From: Bordetella genomosp. 10
GTDB lineage: Bacteria > Pseudomonadota > Gammaproteobacteria > Burkholderiales > Burkholderiaceae_B
Assembly (NCBI RefSeq): GCF_002261225.1
Contig: NZ_NEVM01000005.1
Location: 1,550,001-1,614,000 of the forward strand
Direction: 5' to 3'
DNA length: 64,000 nt
Below the pieces are notes generated by a model. The model did not search any database, was not told where the DNA came from, and worked only from the letters and a program-made list of their open reading frames with translations. A program made the position numbers and the translations under genes. Of the stretch, positions 35,049 to 44,674 are shown one piece after another (positions within the stretch are counted from its first letter, which is position 1; the number at the start of each line of letters is the position of its first letter).

Positions 35049-35753
35049 ATGAACCGCCAGTTGCTGCTATCCGTCCTCCCCGAGTCAGCGCCCACGCTGG
35101 CCAACTTCGTGCCTGGTCCGAACCAGGCGGCGTTGGCGGCCGTGCGCACGCTGGCGCCGGGACGGGCCCTGTATCTCTGGGGCGCGGCCGGTTGCGGGCG
35201 CAGCCACCTGTTGCGCGCCCTGGCGGCCGCCCCCGGCGCGCGTTACATCACCGCGGGCATGGAAGCCCGCGCCGCGCTGCCCGCCCTGGCCCAGAGCGAC
35301 GCCCAGGCCGCCATGCCGGCGGTGATCGCGGTCGACGACATCCATCTCATGGACGACGCCGGGCAGGCCGCCCTGTTTGCCTTGTACAATCGCTGGCGCG
35401 AATCCGCCGCGACCGGGCGCGCCTTCGCCCTGGCCGTCGCGGGCGACCGCGCGCCGCTGGCCATGCCGTTGCGCGAGGACTTGCGCACCCGGCTGGGCTG
35501 GGATCTCGTCTACGGGCTGGCCCAGTTGTCCGACGCCGACAAGCTGGAAGCGCTGGCCAAGCAGGCCGCCGAACGGGGGCTGCAACTGAGCCCGGAAGTG
35601 CTCAACTGGATGCTGACCCACTACGATCGCGACATGCGGCGTCTCGCGACCCTGCTGGACGCGCTCGACCGCTACTCGCTGGCTACCCGCCGGCCCATCA
35701 ACATTTCCCTGCTGCGCACCATGCTGGCAGATCAGGACATACATACGAAATGA
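35049..35753 (+). CDS. hda: DnaA regulatory inactivator Hda-like protein
   Basis: A 234-aa DnaA-paralogue AAA+ protein without the DnaA DNA-binding domain. The P loop is variant ([18 protein letters not shown], with R in place of the Walker A K). A Walker B-type [19 protein letters not shown] and the arginine-rich sensor region [13 protein letters not shown] then [12 protein letters not shown] follow. Hda with the sliding clamp promotes ATP hydrolysis by DnaA and prevents re-initiation. Its stop overlaps the next gene start (ATGA), so the two genes are coupled. Confidence 0.92.
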   Translation: MNRQLLLSVLPESAPTLANFVPGPNQAALAAVRTLAPGRALYLWGAAGCGRSHLLRALAAAPGARYITAGMEARAALPALAQSDAQAAMPAVIAVDDIHLMDDAGQAALFALYNRWRESAATGRAFALAVAGDRAPLAMPLREDLRTRLGWDLVYGLAQLSDADKLEALAKQAAERGLQLSPEVLNWMLTHYDRDMRRLATLLDALDRYSLATRRPINISLLRTMLADQDIHTK

Positions 35754-36451
35754 GTGCTGCCCGCCGCCTGGCCCTGTTCGACCTGGACCACACCCTGCTT
35801 CCGCTGGACAGCGACTACCAATGGGCCGATTTCCTGGCGCGCACGGGCCGCGCCGGCGATCCCATCGAGGCGCGCGCGCGCAACGAAGACCTGATGGACC
35901 GCTACAACCGCGGCGAGCTGACCGCCGAACAGTCGGCCGAGTTCATGCTGGGCCTGCTGGCGGCGCACACGCCGTTCGACCTGGCGGCCTGGCATGAAGA
36001 ATTCATGGCGCTGGTCATCCGGCCCGCCATTTCCCTGCCGGCCATGCGCCTGGTGCAATCGCACCTGGAAGCCGGCGACCTGTGCGCGGTGGTCACCGCC
36101 ACCAACCGCTTCGTCACCGCGCCCATCGCCCGCGCCTTCGGCGTGCCGCACCTGATCGCCACGGAAGCCGAATACGTCGCCGGCCGCTACACCGGCCGCA
36201 TCGAAGGCGTGCCCAGCTTCAAGGAAGGCAAGGTCTTGCGGGTCAACGACTGGCTGGCCGGCATGGGGCTGGCGCTTGCGGATTTTTCCGAAACGTTCTT
36301 TTATAGCGATTCGGTCAACGACGTTCCGCTGCTCGAAGTCGTCAACCGCCCGGTCGCGGCCAATCCCAGTCCGGCGCTGCGCGAGATCGCGCAGGCGCGC
36401 GGCTGGAAGGTGCTGGACCTGTTCGCGCACATGGAAGATGCCAAATCCTGA
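35750..36451 (+). CDS. HAD-superfamily phosphatase (SerB-like, subfamily IB)
   Basis: The product is 233 aa. HAD motif I is ALFDLDHTLLPLDSDYQW (D-x-D), motif II is AVVTATNRF, and motif III/IV is KVLRVNDWL...FYSDSVNDVPLLEVV. The helical cap follows motif I (IEARARNEDLMDRYNRGEL). The subfamily includes phosphoserine phosphatase-like enzymes and histidinol phosphatases; the substrate cannot be fixed here. The ATG overlaps the hda stop. pcnB starts 6 bp after its stop. Confidence 0.9.
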   Translation: MSAARRLALFDLDHTLLPLDSDYQWADFLARTGRAGDPIEARARNEDLMDRYNRGELTAEQSAEFMLGLLAAHTPFDLAAWHEEFMALVIRPAISLPAMRLVQSHLEAGDLCAVVTATNRFVTAPIARAFGVPHLIATEAEYVAGRYTGRIEGVPSFKEGKVLRVNDWLAGMGLALADFSETFFYSDSVNDVPLLEVVNRPVAANPSPALREIAQARGWKVLDLFAHMEDAKS

Positions 36452-36457
36452 AAATCG

Positions 36458-37819
36458 ATGATCACTGAAACCATAAGAAAATTCGTCGGCCGGCTGTTTC
36501 CGGCACGCGGTCCCCTGCGCATATCGCGCGACAAGCACGGGATCGATCGCCGCAACGTTTCGCGGCACGCCATCAAGGTCTGCGAGGTGCTGCGCGAGCA
36601 CGGCTACGAGGCCTACATCGTCGGCGGCGCGGTGCGCGACCTGATCGTCGGCATCGAGCCCAAGGACTTCGACGTCGCCACCAACGCCACGCCCGAGGAA
36701 ATCCGCCCCCTGTTCCGCCGCGCCCGCATCATCGGCCGGCGCTTCCAGTTGGTGCACGTGGTCTTCGGCCAGGAGATCATCGAGACCTCCACCTTCCGCG
36801 CCCCGGCCTCGGAAGACCAGGAGACCGACGAGCATGGACGCATCCTGCGCGACAACGTCTTCGGCTCGCAGGCGGAAGACGCGGCGCGGCGCGATTTCAC
36901 GCTGAACGCGCTGTACTACGACCCGCTGACCGAAGAGGTCATCGACTATCACAACGGCGTCGCCGACCTGAAGAAGCGCGTCGTGCGCATGATCGGCGAT
37001 CCCAACAAGCGCTATCGCGAAGACCCCGTGCGCATGCTGCGCGCGGTGCGTTTCGCGGCCAAGCTCAACGGCAGCATCGATCCGGCCACGCGCGATCCCA
37101 TCCGCACCATGGCCGAGCTGATCGAAAACGTCCCGGCCTCGCGGCTGTTCGACGAAATGCTCAAGCTGCTGACCTGCGGCCACGCGATGGACTGCCTGCG
37201 CCAGTTGCGCGCCCAGGGCCTGCACCATGGCGTGCTGCCGCTGCTGGACGTGGTGCTGGAGCAGCCCGGCGGCGAGCGCTTCGTCGAGCTGGCGCTGGAA
37301 CGCACCGATGCCCGCGTGCGCGCCGGCAAGAGCATCAGCCCCAGTTTCCTGTTTGCCGCGCTGTTGTGGCAGTTGGTGGAAGCGCGCTGGCACCAGTTGT
37401 CCAAGGGCGGCGAGCACACCATCCCGGCGTTGATCCAGGCGGCCGATTCGGTGCTGGACGAACAGACCGAGAAGCTGGCCATCCAGCGCCGCTTCTCTTC
37501 CGACATGCGCGAGATCTGGTTCATGCAGCCGCGCTTCGAGCGCCGCGTCGGCAAGAACGTGTTCCGCATGCTGGAGCAGCCGCGCTTCCGCGCCGCCTGC
37601 GACTTCCTGCAACTGCGCGCGGCCGCCGGCGAATTCGACAGCGTGCTGGCGCAATGGTGGATGGACCTGGCCAACGGCGACGACATCACCCGGGCGCAGA
37701 TGCTGGACGAGGCCTCGCGCGCGCCGCGCGGCCGCGACGAGGAACCGGCGCCGCGCCGCCGCCGCCGTCCGCGCCGCAAGCCCAATACCGGCGCGGCGCC
37801 GCAGGACGCCGGCGCATGA
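36458..37819 (+). CDS. pcnB: Poly(A) polymerase I
   Basis: A 453-aa class II nucleotidyltransferase that adds poly(A) tails to RNA and promotes decay. The catalytic head is YIVGGAVRDLIVGIEPKDFD with the D-x-D pair, then the RRFQLVHVVFGQEIIETSTF segment, RRDFTLNALYYDPLTEEVID and the RYREDPVRMLRAVRFAAKL signature. The C-terminal tail is very basic (RRRRRPRRKP), as in PcnB and unlike CCA-adding enzymes. The folK start overlaps its stop (ATGA). Confidence 0.95.
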   Translation: MITETIRKFVGRLFPARGPLRISRDKHGIDRRNVSRHAIKVCEVLREHGYEAYIVGGAVRDLIVGIEPKDFDVATNATPEEIRPLFRRARIIGRRFQLVHVVFGQEIIETSTFRAPASEDQETDEHGRILRDNVFGSQAEDAARRDFTLNALYYDPLTEEVIDYHNGVADLKKRVVRMIGDPNKRYREDPVRMLRAVRFAAKLNGSIDPATRDPIRTMAELIENVPASRLFDEMLKLLTCGHAMDCLRQLRAQGLHHGVLPLLDVVLEQPGGERFVELALERTDARVRAGKSISPSFLFAALLWQLVEARWHQLSKGGEHTIPALIQAADSVLDEQTEKLAIQRRFSSDMREIWFMQPRFERRVGKNVFRMLEQPRFRAACDFLQLRAAAGEFDSVLAQWWMDLANGDDITRAQMLDEASRAPRGRDEEPAPRRRRRPRRKPNTGAAPQDAGA

Positions 37820-38316
37820 CGGACGACGGCGCCCCGGCGGCGGTCACCGCCTACATCGGGCTGGGCGCCAACCTGGGCGATGCCGGCGCGACCTTGCGCC
37901 AGGCTCTGCGGGAACTGGCCGCCAGCAAGGGCATCACGGCCTGCGAGGCCTCTCCGTTCTACCGTTCGGCGCCGGTCGACGCCGGCGGCCCCGATTTCGT
38001 GAATGCCGTGGCGCGCCTGCGCACCACCCTGGCGCCGCTGGCTCTGCTGGACCTGTTGCAAGCGCTGGAGCGCCGCCATGGCCGCGAGCGTCCCTACCGG
38101 AACGCCCCGCGCACGCTGGACCTGGACCTGCTCCTGTACGGCGACGTGACCATGGACGAACCGCGCCTGACCCTGCCGCACCCACGCATGCACGAACGCG
38201 CCTTCGTGCTGCGCCCCCTACTCGACCTGGCGCCGGCCCTGACCCTGCCGCAAGGCCGCGCAACCGACCTGCTGGCCGCAATCGACGACCAACCGATCCA
38301 ACGGATTGCCCCTTAA
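37816..38316 (+). CDS. folK: 6-hydroxymethyl-7,8-dihydropterin pyrophosphokinase
   Basis: The product is 166 aa. HPPK transfers pyrophosphate from ATP to the pterin in folate synthesis. Motifs: AYIGLGANLGDAGATLRQAL, then FYRSAPVDAGGPDFVNAVAR, the signature RNAPRTLDLDLLLYGD and LPHPRMHERAFVLRPLLDL. Length is normal. pcnB-folK adjacency is common in beta- and gammaproteobacteria. The first unit of a duplicated 14-bp sequence spans its stop codon. Confidence 0.96.
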   Translation: MTDDGAPAAVTAYIGLGANLGDAGATLRQALRELAASKGITACEASPFYRSAPVDAGGPDFVNAVARLRTTLAPLALLDLLQALERRHGRERPYRNAPRTLDLDLLLYGDVTMDEPRLTLPHPRMHERAFVLRPLLDLAPALTLPQGRATDLLAAIDDQPIQRIAP

Positions 38317-38410
38317 GGGATTGCCCCTTAACAGATCCCAATCAAGAACCCACGATTCCACAAGAATCCACGATCCCACTTAAGAACCGACGATCCCACT
38401 TAAGAACCTA
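38303..38410. repeat. Tandem repeats after folK
   Basis: GGATTGCCCCTTAA occurs at 38303-38316 (across the folK stop) and 38318-38331. Then four ~20-bp units follow: AGATCCCAATCAAGAACCCA, CGATTCCACAAGAATCCA, CGATCCCACTTAAGAACCGA and CGATCCCACTTAAGAACCTA (38333-38410). The last two units are almost identical. No coding potential. Confidence 0.8.
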
Positions 38411-38420
38411 TCGAGAAAGC

Positions 38421-38492
38421 CGCGGAGCCGGCTTTGCCGGTCCGCTGGCTTTGCCCCCCTGGGGGGGGCCCGCGTAAGCGGGTAGGGGGGGG
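38421..38492 (-). repeat. Interspersed intergenic repeat, copy 1 (downstream of class I fumarase)
   Basis: It starts CGCGGAGCCGGCTTTGCCGG then TCCGC, and after a short variable part has a G-run with CCCGC-TAAG-CGGGT. Copy 2 at 60661 shares these blocks in the same order and orientation. It contains CCGG-CTTTG-CCGG-like and CCCGC/GCGGG hairpins and lies directly after the stop of a minus-strand gene, so it may double as a terminator. Confidence 0.75.
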
Positions 38493-40013
38493 TCACACCA
38501 CTACTGGGATCTTGCCGATGCGCGCCTGCCACTCCTTCGGGCCGGTGGCGTGCACCGAGGTGCCCTGGGCGTCCACCGCCACCGTCACCGGCATGTCCTT
38601 GACGTCGAACTCGTAGATCGCTTCCATGCCGAGGTCGGCGAAGCCCAGCACCTTGGCGGAGCGGATCGCCTTGGACACCAGGTAGGCGGCGCCGCCCACC
38701 GCCATCAGGTAGGCCGAGCCGTGCTTGCGGATGGCCTCGATCGCCACCGGACCGCGCTCGGACTTGCCGATCATGGCGATCAGGCCGGTCTTGTCCAGCA
38801 TCATGTCGGTGAACTTGTCCATGCGCGTGGACGTGGTGGGGCCCGCCGGACCGACCACCTCGTCGCGGACCGGATCGACCGGGCCGACGTAGTAGATGAC
38901 GCGGTTGGCGAAATCCACCGGCAGCGGCTCGCCCTTGGCCAGCATGTCCTGGATGCGCTTGTGCGCGGCGTCGCGGCCGGTCAGCATCTTGCCCGACAAC
39001 AGCAGGGTCTGGCCCGGCTTCCAGCTCGCCACTTCCTCGCGCGTCAGCGTGTTCAGGTCGACCTGCTTGGACTTGTTGTAGTCGGGCGCCCAGTGCACCT
39101 CGGGCCATTCGGACAGCGACGGCGGCGTCAGGTGCGCCGGGCCCGAGCCGTCCAGCTCGAAATGCGCGTGGCGCGTGGCCGCACAGTTGGGGATCATGGC
39201 CACGGGCAGCGAGGCCGCGTGGGTCGGGAAGGTGGCGATCTTGACGTCCAGCACCGTGGTCAGGCCGCCCAGGCCCTGGGCGCCGATGCCCAGCGCATTG
39301 ACCTTTTCGTACAGCTCGATGCGCAGTTCCTCCAGCTTGGTCCGGGGGCCGCGTTCGAGCAGCTCGTACATGTCGATGTCTTCCATCAGCGACTGCTTGG
39401 CCAGCAGCGCCGCCTTCTCGGCCGTGCCGCCGACGCCGATGCCCAGCATGCCCGGAGGACACCAGCCCGCGCCCATGGTGGGCACCGTCTTCAGCACCCA
39501 GTCGACCAGCGAATCGCTGGGATTGAGCATGACGAACTTGGACTTGTTTTCCGAACCGCCGCCCTTGGAGGCGATCTGCACGTCGACCTTGTCCCCGGGG
39601 ACCAGCTCGACGTTGACGATACAGGGCGTGTTGTCCTTGGTGTTGCGGCGGGAGAACAGCGGATCTTCCAGCACCGAGGCGCGCAGCGGGTTGTCGGGAT
39701 TGGTGTAGCCGCGCCGCACGCCCTCGTCACAGAGTTCCTGAAGGCTGCGCTGCGTGTCGAAACGCACGTTCATGCCGACCTTGAGGAAGACGTTCACGAT
39801 GCCCGTGTCCTGGCACAGCGGACGCTTGCCCTCGGCGCACATGCGCGAGTTGGTCAGGATCTGCGCGATGGCGTCGCGCGCGGCCGGGCTTTCCTCGCGC
39901 TCGTAGGCGCGCGCCAGGTGGCGGATGTAGTCGACCGGATGGTAGTAGCTGATGAACTGGATTCCATCGGCGATCGACTGGATGAAATCCTCTTCCTTGA
40001 TGGTGACGGTCAT
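38493..40013 (-). CDS. Fumarate hydratase class I (iron-sulfur)
   Basis: A 506-aa [4Fe-4S] fumarase of the single-chain type. The N-terminal half has KRPLCQDTGIVNVFLKVGM and GAGWCPPGMLGIGVGGTAEK (iron-sulfur cysteines); the C-terminal half has GRDAAHKRIQDMLAKGEPLP and GPAGPTTSTRMDKFTDMML. Length matches E. coli FumA/B. The start at MTVTIKEEDFIQSIADG is chosen; longer readings run through the promoter. It is oxygen- and iron-sensitive, unlike FumC at 26144. The enoyl-CoA hydratase gene lies 120 bp upstream, same strand. Confidence 0.95.
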   Translation of the reverse strand: MTVTIKEEDFIQSIADGIQFISYYHPVDYIRHLARAYEREESPAARDAIAQILTNSRMCAEGKRPLCQDTGIVNVFLKVGMNVRFDTQRSLQELCDEGVRRGYTNPDNPLRASVLEDPLFSRRNTKDNTPCIVNVELVPGDKVDVQIASKGGGSENKSKFVMLNPSDSLVDWVLKTVPTMGAGWCPPGMLGIGVGGTAEKAALLAKQSLMEDIDMYELLERGPRTKLEELRIELYEKVNALGIGAQGLGGLTTVLDVKIATFPTHAASLPVAMIPNCAATRHAHFELDGSGPAHLTPPSLSEWPEVHWAPDYNKSKQVDLNTLTREEVASWKPGQTLLLSGKMLTGRDAAHKRIQDMLAKGEPLPVDFANRVIYYVGPVDPVRDEVVGPAGPTTSTRMDKFTDMMLDKTGLIAMIGKSERGPVAIEAIRKHGSAYLMAVGGAAYLVSKAIRSAKVLGFADLGMEAIYEFDVKDMPVTVAVDAQGTSVHATGPKEWQARIGKIPVVV

Positions 40014-40133
40014 GGCGGGAAACGGGCAGAAGTGGGTAAACGAAACGAAATAGCGCGCGGCCACGGACGAGCAACGCCGGGCCGGCACGCATGCCGGTCC
40101 GGATTGTACGACCACGCCGGGCCGGCCCGCGGC

Positions 40134-40901
40134 CTACTTGCCCTGCCAGACCGGCTTGCGCTTCTCGGCGAAGGCGGTGGCGCCTTCCTTGGCGTCGGCG
40201 GAGGTGAAAATGTGGGCGATCAGCGGGCGCTGGCGGTCGAACATGCCCTCCTGGTCCCAATCGCCGGACTGCGACACGATGCTCTTGGCGGTCTGCACGG
40301 CCAGGGGGCCGTTTTCGACGATGGCGCGGGCCAGCGCCAGCGCGCCTTCCAGCGCCTGTCCCGGCTCGGTCAGGCGGTTGACCAGGCCGTAGGCGTGAGC
40401 GCGTTCGGCGGAGAGCATGTCGCCGGTCAGCACGATTTCCATGGCGATGTGATACGGCAGGCGGCGCGGCAGGCGCAGCATGCCGCCCGAGCCCGCCACC
40501 AGGCCGCGCTTGACCTCCGGCAGGCCGAAATTCGCGTTGCGCGCGGCCACGATGAGGTCGCAGGCCAGGGCCATTTCGCAGCCGCCGGCCAGCGCGTAGC
40601 CTTCCACGGCCGCGATCAGGGGCTTCTTGGGGGGGCGTTCGTTCAGCCCGGCGAAGCCGCGGCCGGCGACCAGCGGGCGCTCCCCGCCCTGGGCGAAGGC
40701 CTTCAGGTCCATGCCCGAGGAAAACGTATTGCCGGCGCCGGTCAGGATGCCGATGCGCACGTCCGGCCGGCTGTCCAGCTCGTCCAGGGCGGCCGCCATC
40801 GCCTGGGCGGCGGGCAGGTTGATGGCGTTGCGGGCGTCGGGGCGGTTGACGGTGATGATCTGGATGCCGTCGGCGACTTCCACCTTGATCAGGTCGGACA
40901 T
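40134..40901 (-). CDS. Enoyl-CoA hydratase/isomerase family protein
   Basis: A 255-aa crotonase. Family features: IITVNRPDARNAINLPAAQA, the oxyanion-hole segment FSSGMDLKAF, then PLIAAVEGYALAGGCEMALA with the glycine that binds the thioester and an acidic residue in FGLPEVKRGLVAGSGG at the usual catalytic position. The acyl substrate is not set by sequence; names such as crotonyl- or enoyl-CoA hydratase fit. Minus strand, upstream of the class I fumarase. Confidence 0.9.
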   Translation of the reverse strand: MSDLIKVEVADGIQIITVNRPDARNAINLPAAQAMAAALDELDSRPDVRIGILTGAGNTFSSGMDLKAFAQGGERPLVAGRGFAGLNERPPKKPLIAAVEGYALAGGCEMALACDLIVAARNANFGLPEVKRGLVAGSGGMLRLPRRLPYHIAMEIVLTGDMLSAERAHAYGLVNRLTEPGQALEGALALARAIVENGPLAVQTAKSIVSQSGDWDQEGMFDRQRPLIAHIFTSADAKEGATAFAEKRKPVWQGK

Positions 40902-41064
40902 GGGTGTAGCTCCTCGTTGTAGATGATCGTGCGGACGGACGGCGCCGCCCGGCGGGCGAACGGTCGGGCCGGGCGCCCTGGATTACGCATAATACGTCCC
41001 CCGGCCGCTCCAGTTAAAATGCCGGGTTTGTCATCGACAGCCGGCGCCCGACGCGCCACGCCCT

Positions 41065-41973
41065 ATGCTCACTTTTCAGCAAATCATCCTCAAACTCCAG
41101 GAATACTGGGACAAGCAGGGCTGCGCGCTGCTGCAACCCTACGACATGGAAGTGGGCGCGGGCACGTCGCACACCGCCACCTTCCTGCGGGCCATCGGGC
41201 CGGAGCCCTGGCGCGCGGCCTACGTGCAGCCGTCGCGCCGCCCGAAGGACGGCCGCTATGGCGAAAACCCGAACCGGATGCAGCACTACTACCAGTACCA
41301 GGTCGTCCTGAAGCCGGCGCCGCCGGAAATCCTCGACCTGTACATCGGCTCGCTGGAAGCGCTGGGCATCGACCCGCGCCAGCACGACATCCGCTTCGTC
41401 GAGGACGACTGGGAAAACCCCACGCTGGGCGCCTGGGGCCTGGGCTGGGAAGTCTGGCTCAACGGCATGGAAGTGACCCAGTTCACCTACTTCCAGCAGG
41501 TCGGCGGCCTGAACTGCACGCCCACCACCGGCGAGATCACCTATGGCCTGGAGCGCCTGGCCATGTACCTGCAGGACGTGCAGAGCGTCTATGACCTGGT
41601 CTGGACCCAGGGCGTCAACGGACGTCCCGTGTACTACCGCGACGTGTTCCACCAGAACGAAGTGGAGCAGTCGACCTACAACTTCGAGCACTCCTCGGCA
41701 GACATGCTGTTCGCGCACTTCAACGACTACGAGTCCGAGGCCAAGCGCCTGATGGACGTGCCGCTGGCCCTGCCGGCCTACGAGGCGGTGCTCAAGGCGG
41801 CCCACACCTTCAACCTGCTGGATGCGCGCGGCGCCATCAGCGTGACCGAACGCGCCGCCTACATCGGCCGCATCCGCAACCTCTCGCGCGCCATCGCGCA
41901 ATCCTATTACGAATCGCGCGAACGGCTGGGCTTCCCCATGCTGGCGACGGCCCCGAAGACGGAGGCCGCGTAA
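41065..41973 (+). CDS. glyQ: Glycyl-tRNA synthetase alpha subunit
   Basis: A 302-aa class II synthetase subunit of the alpha2beta2 bacterial enzyme. It starts [20 protein letters not shown] and has [20 protein letters not shown], the [20 protein letters not shown] box and [20 protein letters not shown]. Its final TAA overlaps the glyS start (TAATG), so the subunits are coupled. A long co-directional block of genes begins here. Confidence 0.97.
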   Translation: MLTFQQIILKLQEYWDKQGCALLQPYDMEVGAGTSHTATFLRAIGPEPWRAAYVQPSRRPKDGRYGENPNRMQHYYQYQVVLKPAPPEILDLYIGSLEALGIDPRQHDIRFVEDDWENPTLGAWGLGWEVWLNGMEVTQFTYFQQVGGLNCTPTTGEITYGLERLAMYLQDVQSVYDLVWTQGVNGRPVYYRDVFHQNEVEQSTYNFEHSSADMLFAHFNDYESEAKRLMDVPLALPAYEAVLKAAHTFNLLDARGAISVTERAAYIGRIRNLSRAIAQSYYESRERLGFPMLATAPKTEAA

Positions 41974-44135
41974 TGTCCCAAACGATGAATGCATCCACCC
42001 GCCCCCTGCTGGTCGAACTGCTGACCGAGGAACTCCCGCCCAAGGCCTTGCGCAAGCTGGGCCTGTCCTTCGCCGAAGGCGTGCGCGCCACGCTGGCCGC
42101 GCGCGGCCTGCTGGCCGAGGGCTGCGCGGTCCAGCCCTACGCGACGCCGCGCCGCCTGGCCGTGCGCCTGTCGGCCGTGCTGGCGCAGGCGCCCGACCAG
42201 GAATACGCCGAAAAGCTGATGCCGGTGAAGATCGGCCTGGACGCCGACGGCAAGCCCACCCCCGCCCTGCTCAAGAAGCTGGCCGCCAAGGGCCTGGAAC
42301 ACGTCGACGCCGCCACCCTGGCGCGCGAATCGGACGGCAAGCAGGACGTGCTGGTGGCGCGCGGCAAGGCGCCCGGCGCGGCGCTGGCCGCCGGCCTGCA
42401 GGAAGCCATCGATGCCGCCATCGCCGGCCTGCCCATTCCCAAGGTCATGAGCTACCAACTGGCCGACGGCCAGACCACGGTGAAGTTCGTGCGCCCCGCC
42501 CATCGCCTGGTGGCGCTGTTCGGCGCCGACATCGTGCCGGTCGCCACGCTGGGCCTGATCGCCGGCCGCAAGACGCTGGGCCACCGCTTCATGAGCCAGG
42601 GCGACATCGCCATCGCCGACGCCGACAGCTACGCCACGCAATTGCTGGAGCAGGGCCACGTCATCGCCGCCTTCGACGACCGGCGCGCCGACATCCAGCG
42701 CCAGCTCGACGCGCATGCCGCCCGCCTGGGCGCCACGCTGGGCGACGACCCCGAAGTCACGGCCTTGCTGGACGAGGTCACCGCGCTGGTCGAGCATCCC
42801 ACGGTCTACGAGGGCGAGTTCGAAGAGCAGTTCCTCGACGTGCCGCAGGAATGCCTGATCCTGACCATGCGGCTGAACCAGAAGTACTTCCCCCTGTTCT
42901 CGCCCGCGACCGGCAAGCTGACCCATCGCTTCCTGATCGTCAGCAACATGCAGGTGGCGAACCCGGTCAACATCGTCGAGGGCAACCAGCGCGTGGTGCG
43001 CCCCCGCCTGGCCGACGCGCAGTTCTTCTTCGACACCGACCGCAAGACGCCGCTGGCCGCGCGCGTCGAGCAATTGGGCAGCATCGTCTACCACAACAAG
43101 CTGGGCAGCCAGTTGCAGCGCGTCGAGCGCGTGCGCGCCATCGCCCGCGGCATCGCCGCCGCGCTGGGCGCGGACGCGCAACGCGCCGACCGCGCCGCCA
43201 TGCTGGCCAAGGCCGACCTGGGCACCAACATGGTCGGCGAATTCCCCGAGCTGCAAGGCATCATGGGCGCCTACTACGCCCAGGCCGACGGCGAGCCGGA
43301 GGACGTGGTGACGGCCCTGCGCGGGCAGTACCGCAACCGCATGGACGCCCCGGTCGACGCCGCCGGCCTGACCGCCGCCATCCTGTTCATCGCCGAGCGC
43401 GCCGAGACGCTGGTCGGCATCTGGGGCATCGGCCTGGCGCCCACCGGCGAACGCGATCCCTACGGCTTGCGCCGCGCCGCCCTGGGCCTGATCAGCGCCT
43501 TCGAGCAACTGGCCGCCGGCGGCCTGCTCAAGATCAGCGAGAACGGCCCCCTGACGCTGGCCGGCGTGCTGGACCTGGCCGCCGCCACCTTCGACGCCGG
43601 CCAGATCACGCCGGCCGAGCTCAAGAGCGCGGTCGCCGAGGTCAGCGCCTTCATCTACGAACGCTATCGCAACCAGTTGGCCGCCGACTTCGACCGCGCC
43701 GCGGTGGATGCCGTCATCGCCCTGACGCCGCCGCTGCACCAGGTGTCGGCGCGCGTGCGCGCGGTCACCGCCTTCAGCGCGCTGCCGGAGGCCGCCAGCC
43801 TGGCCGCCGCCAACAAGCGCGTCGGCAACCTGCTGAAGAAGGCCGAGGACGGCATCGCCGCGCTCGACCCGGCGCGCCTGACCGAGCCGGCCGAGCAGGC
43901 GCTGGCCAAGGCCATCGCCGACCTCAGCCCGCGCGCCCAGGCGCAGTTCGACGCCGGCGACTTCGCCGCCAGCCTGAGCACCCTGGCCCAGGCGCGCGAG
44001 CCGGTGGACGCCTTCTTCGCCGACGTCATGGTCATGGCCGACGATCCGGCCGTGCGCGCCAACCGGCTGGCCCTGCTGGCCCAGTTGCATGGCTTGATGA
44101 ACAAGGTAGCGGACATTTCCAGGCTGGCCCAGTGA
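41973..44135 (+). CDS. glyS: Glycyl-tRNA synthetase beta subunit
   Basis: The product is 720 aa. It carries tRNA-binding and editing-type domains of the heterotetramer. Features: LLVELLTEELPPKALRKLGL, AVQPYATPRRLAVRLS, ECLILTMRLNQKYFPLF and the HD-like RADRAAMLAKADLGTNMVGE segment, then the C-terminal anticodon-binding region. Its stop overlaps the gmhB GTG start. Confidence 0.97.
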   Translation: MSQTMNASTRPLLVELLTEELPPKALRKLGLSFAEGVRATLAARGLLAEGCAVQPYATPRRLAVRLSAVLAQAPDQEYAEKLMPVKIGLDADGKPTPALLKKLAAKGLEHVDAATLARESDGKQDVLVARGKAPGAALAAGLQEAIDAAIAGLPIPKVMSYQLADGQTTVKFVRPAHRLVALFGADIVPVATLGLIAGRKTLGHRFMSQGDIAIADADSYATQLLEQGHVIAAFDDRRADIQRQLDAHAARLGATLGDDPEVTALLDEVTALVEHPTVYEGEFEEQFLDVPQECLILTMRLNQKYFPLFSPATGKLTHRFLIVSNMQVANPVNIVEGNQRVVRPRLADAQFFFDTDRKTPLAARVEQLGSIVYHNKLGSQLQRVERVRAIARGIAAALGADAQRADRAAMLAKADLGTNMVGEFPELQGIMGAYYAQADGEPEDVVTALRGQYRNRMDAPVDAAGLTAAILFIAERAETLVGIWGIGLAPTGERDPYGLRRAALGLISAFEQLAAGGLLKISENGPLTLAGVLDLAAATFDAGQITPAELKSAVAEVSAFIYERYRNQLAADFDRAAVDAVIALTPPLHQVSARVRAVTAFSALPEAASLAAANKRVGNLLKKAEDGIAALDPARLTEPAEQALAKAIADLSPRAQAQFDAGDFAASLSTLAQAREPVDAFFADVMVMADDPAVRANRLALLAQLHGLMNKVADISRLAQ

Positions 44136-44671
44136 AACTGATCATTCTCGACCGCGACGGCGTCATCAATCAGGACAGCGACGCCTTCGTCAAATCGCCC
44201 GACGAGTGGATCGCGCTGCCCGGTTCGCTGCAGGCCATCGCGCGCCTGCGCGAGGCGGACTGGACCGTGGTCGTGGCTTCCAACCAGTCCGGCCTGGGGC
44301 GCGGCCTGTTCGACATGGCCACCCTCAACGCCATCCACGCCAAGATGCGGCGCGAGGTGGTGGTGGCCGGCGGCGCCATCGACGCCATTTTCATCTGCCC
44401 GCACTTGCCGGACGAGGGCTGCGATTGCCGCAAGCCCCTGCCCGGCATGTACCGGCAGATCGCCGCGCGCTACGACGTCGACCTGGCCGGCGTGCCGGCG
44501 ATCGGCGATTCGCTGCGCGACCTTCAGGCCAGCGCCGCGGTGGGCTGCGCGCCCTGGCTGGTGAAGACCGGCAACGGCATCAAGACCATGGCCAAGGGCG
44601 GCATGCCGGAAGGCACGCGCGTGGCCGACGACCTCGCCGCCGCGGTCGACACCCTGCTCGGGGAGGCTTGA
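44132..44671 (+). CDS. gmhB: D-glycero-beta-D-manno-heptose-1,7-bisphosphate 7-phosphatase
   Basis: A 179-aa HAD phosphatase of the LPS core heptose pathway. It starts with GTG inside the glyS stop. Motif I is KLIILDRDGVINQDSDAF, motif II VVVASNQSGLGRG, and motif IV AIGDSLRDLQASAAVG. The zinc-binding loop typical of GmhB is present: CPHLPDEGCDCRKP (three cysteines plus His). It is followed 3 bp later by plsC. Confidence 0.94.
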   Translation: MKLIILDRDGVINQDSDAFVKSPDEWIALPGSLQAIARLREADWTVVVASNQSGLGRGLFDMATLNAIHAKMRREVVVAGGAIDAIFICPHLPDEGCDCRKPLPGMYRQIAARYDVDLAGVPAIGDSLRDLQASAAVGCAPWLVKTGNGIKTMAKGGMPEGTRVADDLAAAVDTLLGEA

Positions 44672-44674
44672 ACC

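Noticed and set aside
41907..44090. 727-codon minus-strand ORF opposite glyS
   Set aside because: Antisense shadow of glyS in GC-rich DNA with no domain pattern.
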